Shown here: positions 7,078-13,386 of the stretch, one piece after another
How positions within the stretch are numbered: position 1 is the stretch's first letter
How the letters are laid out: each line of letters opens with the position of its first letter
Assembly (NCBI GenBank): GCA_046539045.1
Contig: JBKHHU010000074.1
Coordinates: 1 to 14,509 of the forward strand
Length of the DNA stretch: 14,509 bases
Direction: 5' to 3'
Origin: JBKHHU01 sp046539045
Lineage (GTDB): Bacteria; Planctomycetota; Phycisphaerae; SM23-33
The notes under the pieces: generated by a model
The model's database searches: none
What the model saw: the letters and a program-made list of their open reading frames with translations, nothing else
Told to the model about the DNA's origin: nothing
Program-made: the position numbers and the translations under genes

Positions 7078-8409
7078 ATGGCCGATTTCGTAACCGAGAA
7101 CCGATTCCACGACAAGCCCGCCGAAACCATGCCCCGCGAGCAGTTGCAGGCCCTTCAGGTCCAGCGCCTGCGTGATACCGTCGCCCGCGTGGAAGACGTG
7201 CCGTTCTACAAGCGGAAGTTCCGCGAACTTGACATCACGCCCGAATCCATCAGGTCCATCGACGACCTGCGCCGCCTGCCGCTGACCACCAAGACCGACC
7301 TCCGCGATCACTACCCGCTCGGATTCCTTGCCGTCCCGCGCAAAGAGGTGCTCCGCTTCCACGGATCCAGCGGGACCACCGGTAAGCCGACGTTCGTCGC
7401 TTACACGCGAAAGGACATCGAGACGTGGTCGGAGCTGTGTGCCCGGTTCCTCGTCGCCGGTGGTCTCCGGCCCGAACATACCGTCCAGATCGCCTTCGGG
7501 TACGGGCTCTTCACCGGCGGGTTCGGCCTGCATTACGGGGTCGAGCGGGTGGGCGCGTCGGTCATCCCCGCCGCCGCGGGCAACACGCCGCGACAGCTCA
7601 TGCTCATGCAGGACATGGCCACCGACGCGTTGGTCTGCACGCCGTCCTATGCGCTGAACATCGCCGAAGTCTGCCGGGCCAAGGGGATCGATCCGGACAT
7701 GCTGAACCTGAAGTTCGCCCACTTCGGTGGCGAGCCGTGGACGGAGGAAACCCGCCAGTCCATCGAACAGGATCTGGGAATCCTGTGCTTCAACAACTAC
7801 GGCCTCAGCGAGGTGATCGGCCCTGGCGTCAGCGGCGAATGTGCCGCCCGCCGCGGGATGCACATCCAGGAAGATCATTTCATCGTCGAATGCATCAATC
7901 CGGAAACGCTCGATCCGGTCGAACCCGGCGAGCAAGGCGAACTGGTCTTCACCGCGATCACCAAGGAAGCCATGCCGATCATCCGCTACCGCACGCGCGA
8001 TATCGCGTCACTGAATTTCAAGACGTGCCTGTGCGGACGCACCACCGCCCGGATGACCCGCGTGGTCGGACGGACCGACGACATGATGATCATCCGCGGG
8101 GCCAACGTCTTCCCATCCGTCATCGAGGAAGCCCTGCTCCGCGTGGAAGGCACCGCACCGCACTACCTCATCGAGATATCGCGTCCCGGCGCGATGGACG
8201 AAGTCACCGTCCAGGTGGAGATGCGGACAGAGACGTTCTCCGACGAGATGAGCCGCATGCAGGCGCTCCGCGACCGGATCCGACGAGAAATCGCCTCGGC
8301 CACCGGAATCCGCATGGAGATCAAACTGGTCAAACCGCAAACGCTGGAACGCTTCGTGGGAAAAGCCAAACGCGTCATCGATCACCGCCGCGAACAGGGA
8401 CAGATATAG
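7078..8409 (+). CDS. paaK: PaaK-type phenylacetate-CoA ligase, copy 2
   Basis: Second AMP-forming aryl-acetate CoA ligase, 443 residues, co-linear with copy 1. Seen: GSSGTTGKPTFVAYT (96-110), FGYGLFTGGFGLHYG (140-154), FGGEPWTEETR (216-226), NYGLSEVIGPGVSGEC (240-255), IRYRTRDIA (302-310), CLCGR (317-321), GRTDDMMIIRGANVFPS (331-347) and VGKAKRVIDHR (427-437). All core ligase motifs are intact, so both copies should be active. Differences cluster in the aryl-binding middle part: copy 1 reads IPISGGNTDRQIMVMKDFG, this copy IPAAAGNTPRQLMLMQDMA, and copy 1 reads GAEPW where this reads GGEPW. That points to different substrate preference (inference), for example phenyl- versus indole- or hydroxyphenyl-acetate. 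ATG 7078 is preferred over the in-frame TTG at 7069. It is the last gene on this strand before the convergent gap. Confidence 0.9.
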   Translation: MADFVTENRFHDKPAETMPREQLQALQVQRLRDTVARVEDVPFYKRKFRELDITPESIRSIDDLRRLPLTTKTDLRDHYPLGFLAVPRKEVLRFHGSSGTTGKPTFVAYTRKDIETWSELCARFLVAGGLRPEHTVQIAFGYGLFTGGFGLHYGVERVGASVIPAAAGNTPRQLMLMQDMATDALVCTPSYALNIAEVCRAKGIDPDMLNLKFAHFGGEPWTEETRQSIEQDLGILCFNNYGLSEVIGPGVSGECAARRGMHIQEDHFIVECINPETLDPVEPGEQGELVFTAITKEAMPIIRYRTRDIASLNFKTCLCGRTTARMTRVVGRTDDMMIIRGANVFPSVIEEALLRVEGTAPHYLIEISRPGAMDEVTVQVEMRTETFSDEMSRMQALRDRIRREIASATGIRMEIKLVKPQTLERFVGKAKRVIDHRREQGQI

Positions 8410-8436
8410 GGCCGAAGTAGCGTGGCCGATGCGCCG

Positions 8437-8462
8437 GTTGGCGGGTCTCCCGACCCGCCAAC
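8437..8462. repeat. Palindromic element A3
   Basis: Perfect 11-bp arms GTTGGCGGGTC / GACCCGCCAAC around loop TCCC. First element of the third inverted pair; its partner B3 starts 37 bases further on. Confidence 0.85.
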
Positions 8463-8499
8463 GGGAGAGGATCGTCCGCAATGCAGGCCGTGGTGATAC

Positions 8500-8523
8500 G
8501 TGGTAGGTCGGAAGACCCACCAC
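8500..8523. repeat. Palindromic element B3
   Basis: Arms GTGGTAGGTC / GACCCACCAC around loop GGAA, with a single mismatch at A8505. Purine loop, so inverted relative to A3. The copy looks slightly decayed compared with B4. Confidence 0.75.
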
Positions 8524-8566
8524 ACGGGGATATGCGTCGCTTCAGCGTTAAGCCTAAGATACGGCG

Positions 8567-8611
8567 GTTGGCGGGTCTCCTACCTGCGGCAGGCAAGCCT
8601 GACCCGCCAAC
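8567..8611. repeat. Palindromic element A4 with a 19-base insertion in the loop
   Basis: Arms GTTGGCGGGTC (8567-8577) and GACCCGCCAAC (8601-8611) are perfect. Between them the TCCT loop is followed by 19 extra bases (8582-8600) that contain their own small palindrome CCTGCGGCAGG. The insert ends in CCT, duplicating the CCT of the loop (8579-8581), as expected of an insertion with a 3-base duplication. Confidence 0.8.
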
Positions 8612-8647
8612 GGGACAGGATCTTCCGCAACGCAGGCTGTGGTGATA

Positions 8648-8673
8648 CGTGGTGGGTCAGGAGACCCACCACG
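8648..8673. repeat. Palindromic element B4
   Basis: Perfect 11-bp arms CGTGGTGGGTC / GACCCACCACG around loop AGGA. The flanks before it (CTGTGGTGATA) closely match those before B3 (CCGTGGTGATA), which shows the A-spacer-B unit was duplicated whole. Confidence 0.85.
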
Positions 8674-8752
8674 CGGGAACTAAAGATTAATCCCTGGGCT
8701 TTGGCATTCCGACGGTGACCTCGGGTTTCAAAAAACGATTTTCCCGATTGAC

Positions 8753-8784
8753 CAATCAACCAATCAACCGATCAACCACGCAAC
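8753..8784. repeat. Octanucleotide tandem repeat, four units
   Basis: Units CAATCAAC, CAATCAAC, CGATCAAC and CACGCAAC run head to tail, followed by the partly similar CAACCGAC. It lies just past the 3' end of the minus-strand operon (stop at 8797). Such short-period repeats arise by slippage; no function is evident. Confidence 0.7.
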
Positions 8785-8796
8785 CAACCGACCGTC

Positions 8797-9876
8797 TCAC
8801 CGCTTGACCGGCACCTCTCGCCAGCCGGACGCTTCGGTGAACTCGCGGGCGCTGAAGCACCAGATCACGAGCTTCTTATTGTCGAAGTAGTTCGCATCGC
8901 GAGCCCCTTTGCGGTAGAGCTGGATTCGCGACGGCGTGGCTCCGGAGCCGCGGACAGCGATGCGGTCGACGGGGAAACCGAACTCCTTGGCCAGGTGGTC
9001 GGCCAGGCCGGCGCCTTTGGCGTGCAGGTCGCCACCGAGGTGGAACACCAGCCCGTGTGAGTCGCCCAGCAGGATGACGGGGCTGGCATCGCTCGGCTCG
9101 ATCGGCTCTTTCCCAACGAACGTCAGCGGAAGCGTTTCCCGTTCCGGCCGTTTCCCTTCCGGAAGGGACCGCCACAGATCGCCGGAGATCGTCACCTTGC
9201 GCTTCTCGGTCGGATAGTCGCTCGTCTTGCATGTCTTGAGCCATTCTGCGTCGCCGATCTCCTTCCGGACCATTGCGGCGATCACCTCCGCCGCCCTGCC
9301 GGAAAAGTGCGTGTCGGTCTTGCAGTAGACCGGGCCGAGCTTCTCATCGTCCTTGCGGGCCTTGATGAAGTCCTCGGTGACGTCCATGACCTCCACGCCC
9401 TTCTTGCCGAGCAGGTCGTAGAACTCCTGGTGATGATCGTCGATGCGGGTGACCTTCTTGCTCTCCGGGTCGATTTCGATCCGGTCGGAGAGTTTGTCCG
9501 GATACACGGCTGCCTTGGCGGGCACGGGCACCATGATCAGGCGGATATTAAGCTTCTTGAGTTCATCGTTGAAAGCGGTGATTGCCCCGACGGGATCGGC
9601 CCAGTTGGGTTTGCTGGCCTTGGAAACTTTTGCAGCGTCCTCACCCCAGAACTCGCCCACGCCCAAGTGACGCAGTTCGCCGGCGAAGAACAGCCATCCG
9701 TCTTCACCCTTGACGGCCATCTGCTTGTTCTTGTCCGCCTCCTGGGACAGCTGCAGACAGCGGGCCCGGAATTCGGACGCGGGCGTTTTCGGTGCGGATG
9801 CCTTGTCCCCGGCAAGGGCGATGGTGCCTATCAGAGCTGCGACGGTCAGACCGGCAATGAATCGTTTGGACATCAT
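8797..9876 (-). CDS. Secreted AlgJ/AlgX-like SGNH acetyltransferase (small)
   Basis: A 359-residue exported protein of the ALGX/AlgJ SGNH-hydrolase-like family, which transfers acetyl groups to polysaccharide in the periplasm. Seen: an N-terminal signal peptide (KRFIAGLTVAALIGTIALAG, about residues 4-23, then GDKASA); GEDGWLFFAGEL (57-68), a family hallmark; IRLIMVPVPAKAAVYP (111-126); catalytic Asp-x-His in KTDTHFSGRAAEV (186-198, D188 and H190); the nucleophile block VILLGDSHG (267-275, S273); and LVIWCFSAREF (336-346). Start: ATG at 9876 with AGGAGA upstream; a second ATG follows at once. Its start overlaps the stop of the upstream gene by 4 bases (ATGA), indicating translational coupling. 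It would play the soluble AlgX-like part beside the membrane-bound paralogue. No C-terminal carbohydrate-binding module as in AlgX is recognised. Confidence 0.85.
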   Translation of the reverse strand: MMSKRFIAGLTVAALIGTIALAGDKASAPKTPASEFRARCLQLSQEADKNKQMAVKGEDGWLFFAGELRHLGVGEFWGEDAAKVSKASKPNWADPVGAITAFNDELKKLNIRLIMVPVPAKAAVYPDKLSDRIEIDPESKKVTRIDDHHQEFYDLLGKKGVEVMDVTEDFIKARKDDEKLGPVYCKTDTHFSGRAAEVIAAMVRKEIGDAEWLKTCKTSDYPTEKRKVTISGDLWRSLPEGKRPERETLPLTFVGKEPIEPSDASPVILLGDSHGLVFHLGGDLHAKGAGLADHLAKEFGFPVDRIAVRGSGATPSRIQLYRKGARDANYFDNKKLVIWCFSAREFTEASGWREVPVKR

Positions 9877-11867
9877 GCGTTCTCCTGATTGTCAGGTTCT
9901 TCGTTTTGCTTCGCGGCGGCCCGGCGGTCACCGGTGATCAGCCCCGCCAGTACGATGCCGATACACAGCAGCGCCCCGGCGATGACCGCAGGCGCGATGA
10001 ACCACGGCGCCTGTCGCGGCTGGGTCGGCTCGGGACCGGTAGCAGACACCTGCGGATCGTGCAGGACAGGGACTATATCGAATTCCATCTCCTCCGACGG
10101 GATCATCGCCCGCTTCTCCGTTTCGTAGCGGGACTCCATCTGCTTGACCGGCACGGTAACGGTCTCATCCACCCGGCTGTGGACAATCGGCATCCACTGG
10201 TTGTCCTTCAGCCCCCAGGCGTAGACGATCGCCTGCTTACCGGGAATCTCCCCTTCGGGGGTCTGAAGCTGATCCATGCGGATGGTGATCATCTGGTTGT
10301 ACGGTTTGGGCGGCCGCTCCGGTTTGGAAATCTCGACGACCCGCCCGGTTAGTTCAACGGTTTCCCCCTCCGGCGGGGTCCAATATTTCTCGGCCGGGTC
10401 GATGAATTCATCGAGTTTCTGCGCCGGGGCGAGGTCCATGTCCATCAGCTTCCAGTCGCCGACGGCCAGCTCGCGTGCGGCGAACTCCCAGATGACCACC
10501 TTCTTGCCGGCAAGGCGGTCGCGCCCTGCCACAAGCTCGCGACGCAGAAGGTTACGCGTGGCCCACGAGCCCGCGTCGTTCTGCTGCAGCGCATCCAGCG
10601 GCCGTTGGAGATGGAAGCTCAACTGCTCAGCCAGCCCGGCAGAGGTTCCCCAGTTGAGGCTCTCATCGCCGACGCCCCCACCACGGTTCAGCCCGATCTG
10701 CGAGTAGATGTTGCTGAACGAATCGCCCAGCAGCAGCACCTCGGCAGACGGATCCTTGCTCCAGATCTTGCCGTCGCGGGTAAGCACCTGCTGGATGGTC
10801 ACCTCCTGGGGCTTGTACTCGTCCTGCCAGTCCGGAAGGTTCAGCATCACGGCAATGTCGCCCAGGTTCCGGACCGTCCGCGGCTCGCGTTGGTACTCCC
10901 GGGCGGCGCCGGAGAACTCCACCTTCTCCGCGACGAATGTGGCAAGCTGCCCGGCCACCCGCTCCATCGCATCCGGCCGCCAGTGGGTATCGGCGATGAG
11001 GTACTGGTCCTCGCCGGTGGCGAACTTCGCGTCCATGAGCATCTGGGCGGGATCGAACAGGTACAAGCCGTCCTGCTCATACTGCTTGATCCACGCGGCG
11101 AAATCATCCCATGAAACGTTCTGGACGGGCGTCCTGCGATCGGCAAACCGGCGACTGTACTTTTCGGGATGGATCATCGGCTTGACCGGCGCGGGCACGA
11201 TGACCAGCTTGATCCCGCGAGCCTTGAGCTGCTGATGGAACTGCAGGATCGCCTTTCGCGGGTCCGGCTGGGGCGGCTCGGCGTACTCTGCTCCGCTGCG
11301 GGAACGCGTCAACAGCGTATCCTCGCGCAGGAAACCCGGGGCCTGCACGTAATCCAGACCGGGGCGGAAAAACAACCAGTCGCCCCGCCCGATGAACGCC
11401 TTTTCGTTGCCGACACCAATTTCGGTCATGACCAGTTGCGTCGGCGGCAGCAGCAGGTGGGCGATGTACGCATCATCTTCCAGGCCGGTCTCGTAGAGGT
11501 CGATATCCCTCTTGGCGGCGACGCTGGCACGGAGGAATCCGCCTTGGAAGTCGTCTTCTTTGGCGGCCTCGTCGGGCACGTTGTCGAAGGCGGAGAGGAT
11601 CTCGTATGGTTTCGGCCAGGCCGTACGACGTTTGCCGGTGTAGTAGCGGTGCAGATCGTACACGTGCTGGGCAGTGGGCACAGCGAAGATCGTCAGCAGG
11701 AAGCCCAGGATCAGCACCCACGCCATCGGCCGGGTGATCGTCGTGTGGCCGATCTCGATTTTGGCGACTTCCTCGCGCGTGAGCCTCTTCCGCCCTGCCG
11801 GGGGCATGGGCGGCTTTTCGTCGGTGACGCGTCTGGGAGTGAACTGTTTGTCTTTCATCTGTGTCAT
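9873..11867 (-). CDS. Large membrane-anchored AlgJ-like SGNH acetyltransferase with extra C-terminal domain
   Basis: A 664-residue protein, much longer than typical AlgJ (about 390). Order: a basic cytoplasmic N-tail (1-46) with KPPMPPAGRKRLTREEV; a TM segment at about 47-66 (PMAWVLILGFLLTIFAVPTA); then the ALGX/AlgJ domain with FIGRGDWLFFRPGLDYV (158-174), IKLVIVPAPVKPMIHP (219-234), catalytic Asp-x-His in IADTHWRPDAMERVA (291-305, D293 and H295), nucleophile LLLGDSFSNIYSQIG (378-392, S383), and VVIWEFAARELAVGDW (457-472). A beta-rich extra region follows at about 495-605, beginning TPPEGETVELTGRVVEISKP. A proline-rich linker and second TM (about 623-645) lead to a short acidic tail. It should face the periplasm between two anchors. 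Start ATG 11867 has GAAGGA at good spacing. It lies 13 bases after the MBOAT stop. Confidence 0.85.
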   Translation of the reverse strand: MTQMKDKQFTPRRVTDEKPPMPPAGRKRLTREEVAKIEIGHTTITRPMAWVLILGFLLTIFAVPTAQHVYDLHRYYTGKRRTAWPKPYEILSAFDNVPDEAAKEDDFQGGFLRASVAAKRDIDLYETGLEDDAYIAHLLLPPTQLVMTEIGVGNEKAFIGRGDWLFFRPGLDYVQAPGFLREDTLLTRSRSGAEYAEPPQPDPRKAILQFHQQLKARGIKLVIVPAPVKPMIHPEKYSRRFADRRTPVQNVSWDDFAAWIKQYEQDGLYLFDPAQMLMDAKFATGEDQYLIADTHWRPDAMERVAGQLATFVAEKVEFSGAAREYQREPRTVRNLGDIAVMLNLPDWQDEYKPQEVTIQQVLTRDGKIWSKDPSAEVLLLGDSFSNIYSQIGLNRGGGVGDESLNWGTSAGLAEQLSFHLQRPLDALQQNDAGSWATRNLLRRELVAGRDRLAGKKVVIWEFAARELAVGDWKLMDMDLAPAQKLDEFIDPAEKYWTPPEGETVELTGRVVEISKPERPPKPYNQMITIRMDQLQTPEGEIPGKQAIVYAWGLKDNQWMPIVHSRVDETVTVPVKQMESRYETEKRAMIPSEEMEFDIVPVLHDPQVSATGPEPTQPRQAPWFIAPAVIAGALLCIGIVLAGLITGDRRAAAKQNEEPDNQENA

Positions 11868-11880
11868 GGTCCCGTCCTTC

Positions 11881-13341
11881 CTAGAAGATGAAGTAGATGA
11901 ACGGGTTGTACGCCTGGGTCGTCAGCACGACCAGCGATACCCAGAACAGAGAAAACGTGCCCGCGACCTTCGGCCAGGTGATGCGGCGGGTGAAGTCCCA
12001 CGTCTGCGGGAAGGTCCACGCGACCACGCCTGCGGCGATCAGCGAGACCAGATAGAACGGCTGATAGATCGTCCCGGCCACCAGTCCGGACCCACCGGCA
12101 GCGCCGTTGAGCCCGAGCATGCTGCCGCAGTAGGTCAGCGCCCCTTCCAGCGTGTTGGCCCGGAAGAATACCCACGTGAACAAGACGATGATATAAGTGA
12201 TCGCCACCTTCACCGGGCGAGGGAGGCTGGAGTAGAAGCTGTCCTTGCCCTGCAGGCGTTCGAAGGCGAGCATCCCACCGTGGATCCCGCCCCAGATGAC
12301 GAAGGTCCACGCCGCACCGTGCCATAGCCCGCCCAGCAGCATCACCAGCGCCAGGTTGACGTACGTGCGCTTGGGGCCTTTGCGATTTCCGCCCAGCGGG
12401 ATGTACAGGTAGTCGCGCAGCCACGTCGAGAGCGAGATGTGCCACCGCCGCCAGAATTCCGTGATCGACGCTGCGTGGTACGGCGAGTCGAAGTTCTTCG
12501 GGAAGACGAACCCGAGGATCAGCCCGAGCCCGATGGCCATATCGCTATAGGCGCTGAAATCGAAGTAGATCTGGAAGCTGTAGGCGATCACGCCGACCCA
12601 GGAGTCCAGGAAGCCGACCCCGGCGGCGTCGAAGCACTTGTCGGCGATCATCCCGCACGCATTGGCCAGGAGGATCTTCTTGGCGAACCCGAGGCAGATG
12701 AACGACACGCCGCGAGCGAACTTGTCCACCGTATGCGTGCGGCTCTGGAGCTGATCGTCCACCTCGCTGAAGCGGATGATCGGCCCGGCCACCAGCTGCG
12801 GGAACATCGCCACGTAGCAGGAGAAGTCCGTGAAGTTGCGGATCGGCTTGGCGTCACCGCGGTAGACGTCGATGGAGTAGCTCATCGACTGGAAGGTATA
12901 GAAGCTGATGCCCAGCGGCAGCGTGATGCGGAAGAAGTTGGTCCAGACGGCCTGATCGGCACCCAGGGCTTCGACCAGCGCGTTGTAGCTGTCGATCCCG
13001 AAGTTGAAATACTTGAACACGCCCAGAAGCGACAGGTTCGTGCAGATGCTGATGATCAGCGGCAGCTTCTGTCGCCAGGTCCGCTCGCCGCCTTTCTCGA
13101 GCCGCGGGGGCTGGCCCTTCCACGTCGCCAGCCGGAAGTGGCCGGTCATGCCCAGCCCGCAGAGGTAGTCGATGACCGTGCTGGTGAACATCAGGATAAT
13201 GAACGCCGGGTTCGCCCAACCGTAGAACACGTAGCTGAGCAGCGTCAGCAGAAGGTGCTTCATCCGCCGCGGAGAGGCGTAGTAGATCAACAACGCCGCG
13301 GGGAGGAAGTAGAACATGAACAGGTGTGAACTGAATACCAT
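11881..13341 (-). CDS. MBOAT-family O-acyltransferase (AlgI-like)
   Basis: A polytopic inner-membrane protein of 486 residues, the usual AlgI/DltB-group length, with many hydrophobic segments from the N-terminus (FMFYFLPAALLIYYA) to the end. It is thought to pass acetyl groups from a cytoplasmic donor across the membrane to periplasmic SGNH partners. Seen: FPQLVAGPIIRFSEV (180-194); FQIYFDFSAYSDMAIGLGLILG (256-277); the first conserved His in FWRRWHISLSTWLRDYLYIPLGGN (H301); and the catalytic His in MLLGGLWHGAAWTFVIWGGIHG (H341), matching the essential His of P. aeruginosa AlgI. Start ATG 13341 has AGAAGGA upstream. It is second in a tight minus-strand operon, with 45 bases to the gene before and 13 to the next. 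The acetylated polymer cannot be told from the sequence; no alginate synthase genes are in view. Confidence 0.93.
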   Translation of the reverse strand: MVFSSHLFMFYFLPAALLIYYASPRRMKHLLLTLLSYVFYGWANPAFIILMFTSTVIDYLCGLGMTGHFRLATWKGQPPRLEKGGERTWRQKLPLIISICTNLSLLGVFKYFNFGIDSYNALVEALGADQAVWTNFFRITLPLGISFYTFQSMSYSIDVYRGDAKPIRNFTDFSCYVAMFPQLVAGPIIRFSEVDDQLQSRTHTVDKFARGVSFICLGFAKKILLANACGMIADKCFDAAGVGFLDSWVGVIAYSFQIYFDFSAYSDMAIGLGLILGFVFPKNFDSPYHAASITEFWRRWHISLSTWLRDYLYIPLGGNRKGPKRTYVNLALVMLLGGLWHGAAWTFVIWGGIHGGMLAFERLQGKDSFYSSLPRPVKVAITYIIVLFTWVFFRANTLEGALTYCGSMLGLNGAAGGSGLVAGTIYQPFYLVSLIAAGVVAWTFPQTWDFTRRITWPKVAGTFSLFWVSLVVLTTQAYNPFIYFIF

Positions 13342-13386
13342 CTGAGTGCAAGTCCTTCTTCAACAGATACTTCGGCGACCGGCTGA

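Larger units (their letters stand above)
8436..8679. repeat. Tandem duplication of a composite A-spacer-B unit
   Basis: Unit 1 (8436-8529) and unit 2 (8566-8679) have the same order: A palindrome, a roughly 36-base spacer, B palindrome. The spacers align over their length with about four substitutions (for example GAGAGGATCGTCCGC against GACAGGATCTTCCGC) and end in the same GTGGTGATACGTGGT. Unit 2 also carries the 19-base loop insertion. About 36 unrelated bases separate the units. Confidence 0.75.
8410..8796. other. Convergent intergenic region holding two palindrome pairs and an octamer tandem repeat
   Basis: 387 bases between the 3' ends of paaK copy 2 (+) and the acetylation operon (-). 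No gene is credible here. It contains A3-B3 and A4-B4 palindrome pairs in a duplicated unit (8436-8529 and 8566-8679), then an AT-richer stretch with TTTCAAAAAACGATTTTCCC (about 8726-8745), whose minus-strand reading has a T6 run. The 8-base tandem repeat at 8753-8784 follows. The hairpins may end transcripts from both sides. Confidence 0.6.

Noticed and set aside
6529..7935. 468-codon minus-strand open frame opposite the ACT and paaK2 genes
   Set aside because: Antisense shadow covering two well-supported plus-strand genes; no coherent domain.
8437..8673. CRISPR array
   Set aside because: Repeats are palindromes of two types in alternating order, spacers are themselves similar, and there are no cas genes.
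12439..13329. 296-codon plus-strand open frame opposite the MBOAT gene
   Set aside because: Composition dominated by Glu, Asp, Arg and Val, as expected from the antisense of a GC-rich membrane protein gene. No start signals or domains.
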